NCBI RefSeq assembly: GCF_049985285.1
Contig: NZ_JBNIEU010000002.1
Span: 558,001-622,000, forward strand
Length of the DNA stretch: 64,000 nucleotides
From: Aestuariirhabdus sp049985285
Lineage (GTDB): Bacteria > Pseudomonadota > Gammaproteobacteria > Pseudomonadales > Aestuariirhabdaceae
Direction of reading: 5' to 3'
Positions within the stretch are counted from its first letter, which is position 1. Every line of letters starts with the position of its first letter. The notes under the pieces were generated by a model. It was given only the letters and a program-made list of their open reading frames with translations. It searched no databases and was not told where the DNA came from. Position numbers and translations under genes: made by a program. Positions 1 to 8,575 of the stretch are shown piece after piece.

Positions 1-315
1 TGCGGTGACATCAAATTCGCTCTCGCCATAGGCGGGGACATCGCCGATATCACCGCTGGCGCCGCTCAATAGCTCGTAGCCCTCAATGCTGACGCTGTAA
101 AAGATTCCCTCCAGAGGCAAGGCTGTGGAGTTGGGGTTGAGGATGCGAAGCCCGATTTTAAAACGTTGACTCAGCCCCTCGGCGGGAAGCAGCTCAATGC
201 CGGTAACGTTGAGGCGGGGCTTTTCGTATTCGGGCTGCAGGGATGCACAACCGGTTAACGCCATCAGTAGCAGAAGGGCGAGAACCCTCTGCAGGTATCT
301 GGAGAACGTGGGCAT
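1..315 (-). CDS. LEA type 2 family lipoprotein (partial, 3' end outside window)
   Basis: Only the first 105 codons are present; the gene runs off the left edge. The start is an ATG at 315 preceded by a GAGGT-like ribosome binding site. The N-terminus is a lipoprotein signal ending in the lipobox LTGC (about residue 22), so the protein is probably anchored in the envelope. After it comes a segment with the pattern of the LEA14 / water-stress-and-hypersensitive-response beta-sandwich (LRILNPNS, then ...VSIEGYELLSG...). Such proteins are small single-domain lipoproteins in gammaproteobacteria with no firm molecular role. It lies 68 nt downstream of ppk2 on the same strand and may be cotranscribed with it. 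Confidence 0.75.
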   Translation of the reverse strand, partial: MPTFSRYLQRVLALLLLMALTGCASLQPEYEKPRLNVTGIELLPAEGLSQRFKIGLRILNPNSTALPLEGIFYSVSIEGYELLSGASGDIGDVPAYGESEFDVTA

Positions 316-383
316 GAAACACCTCGGCAGTTGGGGCTGTGGTTGGGGCTGCCCGGCTCTATAGGCGGAGCCGGGTAGCTTCC

Positions 384-1172
384 CTAGTATTTTTCCGGAA
401 CAAATGTTTGTTCGTCGATCGGTGTTCTAATGTAGCCCTTTTTATTAATGGGGGGCAGATCGATAGCGGGGTAATCGATCGCCTTATAGGGGACCATACT
501 CAGCAGGTGATCGATGCAGTTGAGGCGCGCCTTTTTCTTGCTGTCAGCATTCACCACGTACCAGGGACTGTGTTTTGTGTCGGTGTAGGAGAACATGGTG
601 TCCTTTGCCTGGGAGTATTCCGCCCAGCGGCTGCGAGATTCCAGATCCATGGGGCTGAACTTCCAGCGCTTGATCGGGGTGGTTACTCGCTCCTTGAAGC
701 GCTTTTCCTGCACCTCATCGGAAACCGAAAACCAGTACTTTATGAGAATGATTCCAGAGCGGATCAGCATACGCTCGAACTCGGGGCAGGTGCGCATAAA
801 TTCGTCGTACTCATCATCGGAACAGAATCCCATGACGCGCTCTACTCCCGCGCGGTTGTACCAGCTTCGGTCGAAGAGAACGATCTCTCCGGCCGAGGGG
901 AGCTCGGAAACATAGCGTTGGAAGTACCACTGGGTCTTCTCCTTTTCGGTGGGAACTCCGAGGGCAACAACGCGACAAACCCGTGGATTGAGCTTCTCCA
1001 TAATACGCTTGATAACGCCGCCCTTGCCCGCGGCATCGCGCCCTTCAAACAGTACGACGACTTTGAGTCCCGCCTGTTTTACCGACTCCTGCATCTTCAC
1101 CAGTTCGGTCTGCAGATGAACGAGCTGGTCTTCGTACCCCAGTTTTTTCTGTTTCGGTTCCTTCTCTGTCAT
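384..1172 (-). CDS. ppk2: Polyphosphate kinase 2 (PPK2 family)
   Basis: 262 residues. PPK2 enzymes transfer phosphate between inorganic polyphosphate and nucleotides in the cytoplasm. Visible motifs are the Walker A-like loop GRDAAGKGG (about residue 45), the Walker B/lid region DRSWYNRAGVERVMGF (about 102-117) and the downstream KRWKFSPMDLESR block. The length fits a single-domain PPK2; whether it prefers GDP, ADP or AMP cannot be told here. An in-frame ATG lies two codons upstream (1178), but the CAGGAG ribosome binding site abuts that codon and is 6 nt from the ATG at 1172, so the inner start is preferred. It sits 51 nt downstream of the receptor gene and 68 nt upstream of the LEA lipoprotein, so a shared transcript is likely. 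Confidence 0.93.
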   Translation of the reverse strand: MTEKEPKQKKLGYEDQLVHLQTELVKMQESVKQAGLKVVVLFEGRDAAGKGGVIKRIMEKLNPRVCRVVALGVPTEKEKTQWYFQRYVSELPSAGEIVLFDRSWYNRAGVERVMGFCSDDEYDEFMRTCPEFERMLIRSGIILIKYWFSVSDEVQEKRFKERVTTPIKRWKFSPMDLESRSRWAEYSQAKDTMFSYTDTKHSPWYVVNADSKKKARLNCIDHLLSMVPYKAIDYPAIDLPPINKKGYIRTPIDEQTFVPEKY

Positions 1173-1223
1173 GCTCATCTCCTGAATGCTTTATTTATTC
1201 CTGGTTTTGGCGGTCTGGCTAGT

Positions 1224-3467
1224 CTAGGCAAGCGTGGACAGACTGTCATCACGGCTATCAACCGCTTCAACTGCAAGTGGCGTCAAATTTCGTGTCAGTT
1301 TCTCCAGTGTATCGGTCGGGTCGCTTTGGGCGGCGATGCCGATGCTCAGTGCCAGGTTAAATCGATCGTCATATTGCTGTGTAAGTTGTAACCGCAAGTC
1401 TCGATAAAGGCTTTTGCACAGGTTTTCTGCACTAATAAGGTCATGACCTGGGAGCAGGAGCATGAGTTCGTTGTTGCCATAACGTCCCAGGATATTGGAT
1501 CTCTGCATTCGCTTTTCACAACACTGTACCATGGTTTTAAACAGTAGCGCCTGCCCTTCATTGTCGAGAGGGTGAAGGTCCAGTAAATTCTCTTCGAACT
1601 CCCAAAGAGCGATGCTAAGAGGCTCTCCATGTCTGTTCCATTGGCGCATGGTACGCTGTGCATGTTTGAGGAAAGCGGTGCGGGTCAGTGCTCCGGACTC
1701 CTCCGTTTCGGTACCGTCAATGGTGACCCGGTAACGACGGTAGTTCAGGATCTGCTCCTTTATGGTGCCGCAAAAGCGTGAGGCTTGCCGAAGCTGGTGT
1801 TGGGAAAACTCCTGCCCGGACTCTGGTTCGATAAGGATGACAGACCACTCTCGGTGCCAACTATAGAGTGGGATGACTGCCAGGGTGGAGGAGTCGCTAT
1901 CGGGCGCATTCTGGCTGCGATGCTGTAGCATCATGGCTTCTCCCTGACTGGAAACGCCTTCGAGTAGTTTTAACCGACCGCTGATCTCCTGACTGAAAAA
2001 CTCCTCCAGCTGCTGGTTGAGACTGTAGACGCGGATACTGCCGGTGTTGCTGTGCAACAGTGCACAGCGACGAATTTCCAGTACATTGGCCAGTGTGTTA
2101 ACCAGCTCTCCGTACACCTGCTGCTCAGAGCTGCGTGAATGAATAGATGAGATATATTGGGCAACAGCGTCGGATTTGTGGCGACGTTTTTTCTCATTAG
2201 ACGCGCGGCCGTCCACATCCCGGGATAGCTGTTCAGCATCGTCGCGTTCACGACGTATGATGTTGATACGATCGGCGAGACCAACAGAAAGAATGATCGC
2301 CTCCAGCGCTGCGGCGACGTGGATGCCGTAAAGAGTGATAGGGCTCTGCTCCATGAATCCCAGTGCGCTGAGGGTCGCTATAAAGGTCGCTGTAAGCAGA
2401 AACACCCAGCCCGCCAGAAACCAGCGTGCCTGCCTGTTACCTTTTTGTAGCGCAATGATAGAGGCTATTACCATTAGCGGGGCGAGGGCGAAATTGGCCC
2501 AGTTATGGACGCTGGCGGTAATGGAGTCGAACTCGCGAATGTTGGCGGTGCACAGCGCCGCTACCAGTAGCAAAAAAACGATCATCACCCAGATCGCCTT
2601 GTTGAGCAGCGGAGTGTAGTGAGCCAGGTTAACGAAACTTTGGTTAAAACGGGCCGCAGCAGCTGCGGCAATGCAGGCGGTGAAAATAAGTTGCTGCACC
2701 CCCCAGTCGGGAAGGGAGAGCCAGCTCAGTTGATAGAGTGTCGTTTCCCGGGTCATCAGGAACATACACAGGGCCACCATATAGACGGCATAGTGCAGGT
2801 AGTTTTGATCGCGCAAAATGGCGAACAGGGAGAGGTTATAGAGCGCGAGCACCAGCATTGTGGTGAAGATGGCTGTGAGGAAGACGGTCATTTGGGTGTC
2901 TTCTATGGACAGTGCATCGGCTTGCCACAGTTTGACGGGGACCCTGATGGTCAGGCTGTCTTCAAGGTAGATGTAATAGGGCCTGGTGTCATCGCTATCG
3001 AGCGTGATGGGAACCCGGTAATGGTAGGGTTCGGGAGACTGGTAGTTACGGAAGTGGTCGTACCCCAGGGAGTGACGTTGATAGCCGTCATCGGTCGGAG
3101 CATAGACCTGCAGGCGATCGTAAAAAGGGCGTCGGAACTCCAGTGTCCGGTTTAACGAAGCGCTGTTTTGGGGCGCCAGCATGAAGCGCAGCCAGATACC
3201 ATCTCGAGTGCGGGGCAACGAAAAGGGGATTGTAAGGCTCTCGTTAAAGAGCCCTCTTTGATAAGCCCGTTCAACCTGCTCAATGCTGAGCATGCCTCGG
3301 TTGGTGCGCCAGTACTGTAGGTGGGGAGCGATGTCGATGACCGACCGGGCATCAACCGCAACGGGGGATTGCTCCGCAGCCTGGAGGGGGGGGAGCCACG
3401 TCATGGTCAGCACTACAAACAGGGTCGTCAGATACCCCAAACTGAGCTTTGGTAGAGGAGTTGGCAT
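1224..3467 (-). CDS. 7TMR-DISM membrane receptor with GAF-like and degenerate GGDEF-like domain
   Basis: 748 residues from the ATG at 3467; the frame is open further upstream, but this start gives a good signal peptide (MPTPLPKLSLGY... to QAAEQ). The layout is: signal peptide, periplasmic 7TMR-DISMED2-type beta-sandwich (about 45-190, with DGIWLRF and RRPFYDRLQVY), seven membrane helices (about 195-405), a charged linker/coiled coil, a GAF-like region (about 440-580), and a C-terminal GGDEF-type fold (about 600-740). The catalytic signature reads GNNEL (about 664-668) instead of GG[DE]EF, so diguanylate cyclase activity is unlikely. Such receptors sense carbohydrate-like or other envelope ligands. 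It follows the ATP-grasp ligase by 115 nt and precedes ppk2 by 51 nt. The ligand is unknown. Confidence 0.85.
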   Translation of the reverse strand: MPTPLPKLSLGYLTTLFVVLTMTWLPPLQAAEQSPVAVDARSVIDIAPHLQYWRTNRGMLSIEQVERAYQRGLFNESLTIPFSLPRTRDGIWLRFMLAPQNSASLNRTLEFRRPFYDRLQVYAPTDDGYQRHSLGYDHFRNYQSPEPYHYRVPITLDSDDTRPYYIYLEDSLTIRVPVKLWQADALSIEDTQMTVFLTAIFTTMLVLALYNLSLFAILRDQNYLHYAVYMVALCMFLMTRETTLYQLSWLSLPDWGVQQLIFTACIAAAAAARFNQSFVNLAHYTPLLNKAIWVMIVFLLLVAALCTANIREFDSITASVHNWANFALAPLMVIASIIALQKGNRQARWFLAGWVFLLTATFIATLSALGFMEQSPITLYGIHVAAALEAIILSVGLADRINIIRRERDDAEQLSRDVDGRASNEKKRRHKSDAVAQYISSIHSRSSEQQVYGELVNTLANVLEIRRCALLHSNTGSIRVYSLNQQLEEFFSQEISGRLKLLEGVSSQGEAMMLQHRSQNAPDSDSSTLAVIPLYSWHREWSVILIEPESGQEFSQHQLRQASRFCGTIKEQILNYRRYRVTIDGTETEESGALTRTAFLKHAQRTMRQWNRHGEPLSIALWEFEENLLDLHPLDNEGQALLFKTMVQCCEKRMQRSNILGRYGNNELMLLLPGHDLISAENLCKSLYRDLRLQLTQQYDDRFNLALSIGIAAQSDPTDTLEKLTRNLTPLAVEAVDSRDDSLSTLA

Positions 3468-3582
3468 ACGTCCAGTCCGTGGGATTGCACCAACAAACTC
3501 TATCATGAGAGTTGAGAGGCCACTAGCGTGGCCCCGGTTACTGTGGTGCAGTTCTATTTTTATAGCGCGGGGGAGGCGGCGT

Positions 3583-4557
3583 TCAATTCCGACTGGAAGG
3601 CTCATCAGGGGGACGCCCCCCAAATTGCGTTACGGCATAGGAAGCCCGCTCCTCGACGCTAATGTCCGGGTGGGATAGTGTCTCGATCGCCCGTAGCCGA
3701 GGGAGCAGACCGGTACCGTTCGCAATTTGCACCGCCAGTCCAGGGCGGGCATTGAGTTCGAGAATCATTGGTCCCTTATGCACATCCAGCACGATGTCGG
3801 CGCCAATATAGCCCAGTCTGGTCATCTCATAGCTCGATGCGGCCAATTGCAGGATACGTTCCCAGTGGGGTACCGCCAACTCGGCAAAATGAGCGCCCGT
3901 ATCGGGATGGTGTGACACGGGGCGATCGTATTGCACAGCATGCAGCGCTTTTCCCGTCGCAAGATCAATGCCCACCCCGACCGCGCCCTGGTGCAGGTTG
4001 GCTTTACCGTCTGACGCCTTGGTGGAGACGCGCATCATCGCCATCACCGGAAACCCTTTGAAGACAATGACGCGAATATCCGGTACACCCTCGTAACTGA
4101 AATCATCGAACACGCTGTCGAAGTGCACCAGCGACTCCACCATGGCGACATCGGGTTTTCCCCCGAGACTATAGAGTCCGCTGAGTATATTGGATGCGTG
4201 GCGTGTTATGTCGGCTTGAGATACCCGCTCTCCGCTGGGCTTCAGATAGTATTCGCCATCGTGCCCGGTGATAACAAGGATGCCCTTGCCCTGACTACCC
4301 TGGGCAGGTTTGATAACAAATTCGCTGTAGAGCTCCAGAATGCTTGGTAACGTCTTGACCTGAAACTGATGCTCAACGACACCCAGTAGCTTGGGGGTCG
4401 AGGCCTGGGCTTTTTCCGCGACTAGTTTGGTTTTCAGTTTATCGTCAACCAAAGGGTAGTAGCGACGATCGTTGTAGCGAGATATGTAGGCAACGTTGCG
4501 GCGGTTCATGCCCAGCATGCCCCGCTCACGCAGCTTTGAGGGTGTGGTGAAAAACAT
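3583..4557 (-). CDS. Alpha-L-glutamate ligase-like ATP-grasp protein (RimK-related)
   Basis: 324 residues. The protein matches the RimK-related ATP-grasp subfamily that always accompanies the two upstream genes. Visible features are the N-terminal MNRRN segment, the ATP-binding strand FVIKPAQGSQGKGI (about 82-95), a DIRVIVFKG strand, and the metal-binding end of the fold with ILELNARPGLAVQIAN (about 265-280). ATP-grasp enzymes of this type join an amino acid to a carboxylate of a peptide or protein; the substrate here is unknown. Its ATG overlaps the TGA of the 7TM gene (TGATG), which implies translational coupling, and a GAGGAA site lies 6 nt upstream. Confidence 0.9.
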   Translation of the reverse strand: MFFTTPSKLRERGMLGMNRRNVAYISRYNDRRYYPLVDDKLKTKLVAEKAQASTPKLLGVVEHQFQVKTLPSILELYSEFVIKPAQGSQGKGILVITGHDGEYYLKPSGERVSQADITRHASNILSGLYSLGGKPDVAMVESLVHFDSVFDDFSYEGVPDIRVIVFKGFPVMAMMRVSTKASDGKANLHQGAVGVGIDLATGKALHAVQYDRPVSHHPDTGAHFAELAVPHWERILQLAASSYEMTRLGYIGADIVLDVHKGPMILELNARPGLAVQIANGTGLLPRLRAIETLSHPDISVEERASYAVTQFGGRPPDEPSSRN

Positions 4558-6095
4558 CAGCGTTCCTCAACCATGGCCTGGAAACGGCGCAGTTCGGTGA
4601 GGCGGTAGCCTGTGTACTGGCCCACCAGCATGATGATCCCCAGCAGCACCAACAGCAGCTCCGGGAAGTTAAAGGTCAGGTGTTCCACCAGCGGGTTGGT
4701 CATTGCCAAATAGGCACAGACCGCTACAAGCAAGCTGCCTCCCCCCTGAATCATAACCTCTTTGCCACCATCCTCCTCCCACAGGATTGACATCCGTTCG
4801 ATGGTCCAGGCAAGGATGATCATCGGGAAGAAGGTGACCGTTAGCGCCTGACTCAATCCCATCTTGTGACTGACGACACTCATGGTGGCCATGATCAGTA
4901 TGACCACGATTACCACCGCCGATATACGGGCCACCAGCAGCAGATTGAGATTGCTTAGGTACGAGCGAATCCATAGCCCGATGGATACGATAATCAGGAA
5001 GATCGCCAGTCCGGTAAAGAGCGTGGTCTGGATCAGGGCAAGGGCGATCAGGATCGGCATAAAGGTGCCGGAGGTTTTGATACCTACCAGAATCCGCAGA
5101 AACACTACCACCAGTGCGCCGATCGGTATCAGAAGAATATGCTTGAAGGTGTTCTGAATCTCGATCGGTAGGCTGTAGATGGAAAAATCCACCAGCGCTG
5201 CCTCTTTATCCTGGCCCAGAGCCACCGCCAGCGTCTTGGCGGGGCGGTTGTTCTCGATTACCGAGAAGGTGACTCGGGATTTTGTGCCTCCCTCGACATC
5301 TAGCAACGATACTCCGCCCCGTTGCCAAAGCAGAAAGTTGTCCGGTATGCCGGTGTCGCCGGTGGTGGGGTCGAACAGTACCCAGCGCTTGCCGTCGAAC
5401 ACCTCAACCAGTTCGGTAAGTGGCTGGCGCTTGCGGCCATCTTCGAGGGGCAGTCCGCGGACGATGCGCGAGGGGATACCGGCCTGGCTCAATACCACCA
5501 TCATGATGGTCGCTTTCTGGCCAATCGAGGAGGGGTTGTCGGTGTTGAGCAGCAGGTTCATCTCCATATTGCCGCCGGGATTGTTGATCTGGCGCACCAG
5601 TTCGTTGGCGAAACTCTTGGCATCGGCGGAGCGGGTTTCGATCGTCTCGGCTATGGTTTGCACCGCGGTCTGGGTGGAGCGTTTCATCTCCGGTAGCGGC
5701 CGCACCTCGGGGGGCTGCTCCGGTGCCAGCGGGGAGGCGGTGGGGGAGTGGAATAGCTGTAGCTTGTAGAACAGGGTTTGAGGACCATTGGCTTTGCGCC
5801 GGGCCCACTCGGCGCGGCGCTGGGGGCCTTCGCTATCCCAGCCAAAACCGTATCCCGGGGAGCTGAAATCCTGACTGATGATCACATCGTTAGGGCCACT
5901 GTCGGGCAGTGCGAGAGAGACCTTGACGGGGTTGTTAGTGGCGTTGAATACTACCTTGGCTTCAACGGTCCAGATCGAGCGTTGCTCCCCCGGAAGCAGG
6001 GGGAAACCCAGTTCAATCTTCTTGTAGGCGGTTAAGCCCAGACCCAGCATGATGCAGATCAAGGCCAGCAGGTATACCTGTGCGCGAGCAGACAT
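4557..6095 (-). CDS. 7TM protein fused to an inactive transglutaminase-like domain
   Basis: 512 residues. The order is: N-terminal membrane anchor (LALICIMLGLGLTAY), a long extracytoplasmic part with a transglutaminase-like fold (about 25-300; contains SQAGIPSRIVRGLPL, where a catalytic Cys would be expected in an active enzyme, and DGKRWVLFDPTTGD), then about seven hydrophobic helices from residue 315 to 495. This matches the family described as inactive transglutaminase fused to seven transmembrane helices. It probably binds or presents the peptide handled by the cytoplasmic ATP-grasp ligase and the lipoprotein next door; that is inference. Only 3 nt separate it from the upstream gene and it overlaps the downstream gene by 1 nt. 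The AGGAAAG site is well placed. Confidence 0.9.
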   Translation of the reverse strand: MSARAQVYLLALICIMLGLGLTAYKKIELGFPLLPGEQRSIWTVEAKVVFNATNNPVKVSLALPDSGPNDVIISQDFSSPGYGFGWDSEGPQRRAEWARRKANGPQTLFYKLQLFHSPTASPLAPEQPPEVRPLPEMKRSTQTAVQTIAETIETRSADAKSFANELVRQINNPGGNMEMNLLLNTDNPSSIGQKATIMMVVLSQAGIPSRIVRGLPLEDGRKRQPLTELVEVFDGKRWVLFDPTTGDTGIPDNFLLWQRGGVSLLDVEGGTKSRVTFSVIENNRPAKTLAVALGQDKEAALVDFSIYSLPIEIQNTFKHILLIPIGALVVVFLRILVGIKTSGTFMPILIALALIQTTLFTGLAIFLIIVSIGLWIRSYLSNLNLLLVARISAVVIVVILIMATMSVVSHKMGLSQALTVTFFPMIILAWTIERMSILWEEDGGKEVMIQGGGSLLVAVCAYLAMTNPLVEHLTFNFPELLLVLLGIIMLVGQYTGYRLTELRRFQAMVEER

Positions 6096-6098
6096 GGA

Positions 6099-6743
6099 TT
6101 ACTTTCCTGGTTGGGCGGGGGAACCGGCGACGTTTTTCTTGCTGACGTCTACCACAAAAAGATCAGCTAGCAGATTTCTACCTACCAGAATCTTGTAATC
6201 AAAAGCTTTCCGGTCGGCGAGAGTGACCTCGATGCGTTCGCTGACCTTGCCGATTGTAACGGTCACTTTTACCGCAAAACGTTTCACATCTTCGGCGCCA
6301 TGGCGTTTGATCGAGGCGATACGGGTAACGGGGCGCTCCAGGGTCTGTGAACCCTTGCTGTCGGGGCCGAGGGTTTTGAATTTCACCCAGCGTTTTCCAT
6401 CGCGCTCAAACTCCACCGTGTCCCATGCATGGATCGATGTGGTGGTTGCGCCGGTATCAATACGCGCTTCGGTTACAAAATTACCGGGAGTGATGCGGGC
6501 TTTCTCCACCTCACCGATAACCATCATATCACCGATGTTCTGCTGCTTGGCGGTGGAGGGTACTGTCGATTTGGTAGCCGGTTCTTCGGCGGGTGGCAAA
6601 GTATTTTCTGGCTGGCTTGCCGTTGCCGGGGCGGTTTCCGCTTTGTCCGGGGTGACGCTACTGGTAGCCATTGGGGAGGTTGTCTGGCAGCCGGCGAGCA
6701 GAAATAGGGTGCAGCCGAACAGTAAGGCCTGAGTAACACGCAT
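6099..6743 (-). CDS. Retropepsin-like lipoprotein (RimK-associated, 'ATP-dependent zinc protease' family)
   Basis: 214 residues from the ATG at 6743, which has AAGGA upstream and gives a lipoprotein signal (lipobox LLAGC, Cys about residue 19). A low-complexity Pro/Ala/Thr linker (about 25-75) leads to the folded domain. The motif ARIDTGATTTSIHA carries the DTGA signature of a retropepsin-type aspartic peptidase monomer; databases often label this family a zinc protease, which the sequence does not support. The end of the domain reads YKILVGRNLLADLFVVD. It is the first gene of a tight three-gene unit with the 7TM and ATP-grasp proteins. The frame is open 69 codons further upstream, but that stretch is Pro/Arg-rich, has no signal peptide and includes a G10 run. 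Confidence 0.87.
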   Translation of the reverse strand: MRVTQALLFGCTLFLLAGCQTTSPMATSSVTPDKAETAPATASQPENTLPPAEEPATKSTVPSTAKQQNIGDMMVIGEVEKARITPGNFVTEARIDTGATTTSIHAWDTVEFERDGKRWVKFKTLGPDSKGSQTLERPVTRIASIKRHGAEDVKRFAVKVTVTIGKVSERIEVTLADRKAFDYKILVGRNLLADLFVVDVSKKNVAGSPAQPGK

Positions 6744-6869
6744 AATCACATCCTTGGTAATCGATGGGTTTTGAATCGATAGGGCGTTTGTAACACAGTA
6801 GAGATTAGCAAAGAAAGAGGGGGCGGGGGTTACCGAGCGGTAACAGGCGGATACGCGACCTCTCTGGAA

Positions 6870-6879
6870 GGGGGGGGGG
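6870..6879. repeat. Poly-G tract (10 G)
   Basis: A run of ten G on the plus strand lies in the divergent spacer between the retropepsin-like lipoprotein (start 6743) and pyruvate kinase (start 7017). Runs of this length can slip in replication and could alter promoter spacing. No promoter could be placed with confidence on either side of it. Confidence 0.7.
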
Positions 6880-7016
6880 TGGCCACGTACAATATCGGTA
6901 TCGTCATGGATAGCACTTCGCATCAAAGGCCCGGGTGGTTTTGTGGTCAACGTACCTCCCTGGACTTTTTCGCGCGTACTGTCACCGCTTGTTGAACCAT
7001 TGGGAGGATTAAACGC

Positions 7017-8450
7017 ATGATCAGACGGACCAAAATTGTCGCAACCCTGGGGCCTGCGACCGACGACCCGGCGGTGCTGGAACGGTTACTGCTGGCAGGG
7101 GTAAATATGGTGCGCCTGAACTTCTCCCATGGAGATGCCGATTCCCATCGTCGGCGGGCGCAGCAAGTGCGCGAGATCTCCCAGCGCGTGGGTATCAGTG
7201 TCGCGGTACTGGGGGATCTACAGGGTCCAAAAATCCGTATTTCCCGTTTTACTGATGGCAAGGTGATGCTCAAGCGTGGCGCTGAATTTTGCCTTGATGC
7301 CGGGTTGGGTAAAAATGAGGGAAATGAGAAAACCGTCGGGATCGCTTATAGGGATCTTCCCGGTGACAGCCAACCGGGGGATGTACTGTTACTCGATGAT
7401 GGCCGCATTGTGCTTGAGGTCGACCGGGTTGACGGAGATCGCATTCATACGCAGGTAAAGGTCGGTGGCGAGATCTCCAACAATAAGGGGATCAACCGGC
7501 AGGGAGGCGGGTTGTCCGCCCCTGCGCTCACAGAGAAGGACAAAGAGGATATCGTCCTAGCTGCTGAGATTGAGATCGACTATCTTGCGGTGTCCTTTCC
7601 CCGCAATGCCAAGGATATCGAGCTGGCCCGCCAGTTGCTGCGCGACGCCGGCGGTAAAGCCTTTATCATGGCCAAAATCGAGCGTGCCGAAGCGGTTGCT
7701 GACAATGTAACCCTCGATAGCATTATTCAGGCTTCCGATGCGGTTATGGTAGCGCGTGGCGACCTTGGGGTTGAAATCGGTGATGCCGAACTGATTGGTA
7801 AGCAAAAAGAGATCATCGCTCATGCCCGCAGGCTCAATCGGGTCGTGGTGACGGCCACGCAGATGATGGAGAGCATGATTCACAACAGTCTTCCGACCCG
7901 TGCGGAGGTGTTCGATGTCGCCAACGCGGTGCTCGATGGTACCGACGCGGTGATGCTCTCTGCCGAAACCGCCACCGGCGATGATCCTTGTGCTGTGGTG
8001 GAGGCGATGTCCCGCATCTGTATTGGAGCCCAGAGCCACCGCTCGGTCACCATCTCCCGTCACCGGGTCGATACAACCTTCTCCTCGGTGGAGGAGACGG
8101 TAGCGATGGCGGCGATGTACAGTGCTAACCATCTCGAAGGGGTTTCGGCAATCGTTTGCCTGACGGAGTCCGGCACCACTCCCTTGCTTATGTCCCGTAT
8201 CAGTTCCGGCCTGCCGATCTACGCGATGACCCCCTACCCTGCTACCCAGCGGCGTGTCGCCCTCTACCGGGGGGTGGAGCCGGTGCCTTTTGCTATTGAA
8301 GAGTTACCAGAGGGTGAGTTGGAGTTGCGCGCCCTAGCCGAGTTGCGCGAACGTGGCGCCATCAAAACCGGTGAGCTGGTGATCATGACGCGGGGGGACA
8401 AGCTGGGGGTAGGTGGCGGAACCAATAGCCTGCGCATCTATCGCGCCTAG
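7017..8450 (+). CDS. pyk: Pyruvate kinase
   Basis: 477 residues, full length for the family. It converts phosphoenolpyruvate and ADP to pyruvate and ATP in glycolysis. Visible features are the N-terminal TKIVATLGPA, the substrate/metal segment VNMVRLNFSHG, GDLQGPKIR, the signature block IMAKIERAEAV (about 219-229), GDLGVEIG, TQMMESMI and VMLSAETATG. The C-terminal domain (from about 345) has an effector-binding loop. ATG 7017 is preceded by GGGAGG. It is transcribed away from the ATP-grasp operon and is followed 126 nt later by the permease gene. Whether it corresponds to PykA or PykF regulation cannot be judged. Confidence 0.97.
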   Translation: MIRRTKIVATLGPATDDPAVLERLLLAGVNMVRLNFSHGDADSHRRRAQQVREISQRVGISVAVLGDLQGPKIRISRFTDGKVMLKRGAEFCLDAGLGKNEGNEKTVGIAYRDLPGDSQPGDVLLLDDGRIVLEVDRVDGDRIHTQVKVGGEISNNKGINRQGGGLSAPALTEKDKEDIVLAAEIEIDYLAVSFPRNAKDIELARQLLRDAGGKAFIMAKIERAEAVADNVTLDSIIQASDAVMVARGDLGVEIGDAELIGKQKEIIAHARRLNRVVVTATQMMESMIHNSLPTRAEVFDVANAVLDGTDAVMLSAETATGDDPCAVVEAMSRICIGAQSHRSVTISRHRVDTTFSSVEETVAMAAMYSANHLEGVSAIVCLTESGTTPLLMSRISSGLPIYAMTPYPATQRRVALYRGVEPVPFAIEELPEGELELRALAELRERGAIKTGELVIMTRGDKLGVGGGTNSLRIYRA

Positions 8451-8575
8451 TCACCCACAGCGCCTGAACCATCGTTTCTGCAATGTGGAAGCGATGGCTG
8501 CGCCTGACTTGAAAGGGGTCCGTGGAATCGCCGCCTCCAGGGTGCCAGCCGTTTGAATAGATTGAGGGTGTTACC

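Noticed and set aside
3583..3623. Start of the DISM receptor at 3623 overlapping the ATP-grasp gene
   Set aside because: The extra residues have no signal peptide or coding character; ATG 3467 gives a clean signal peptide.
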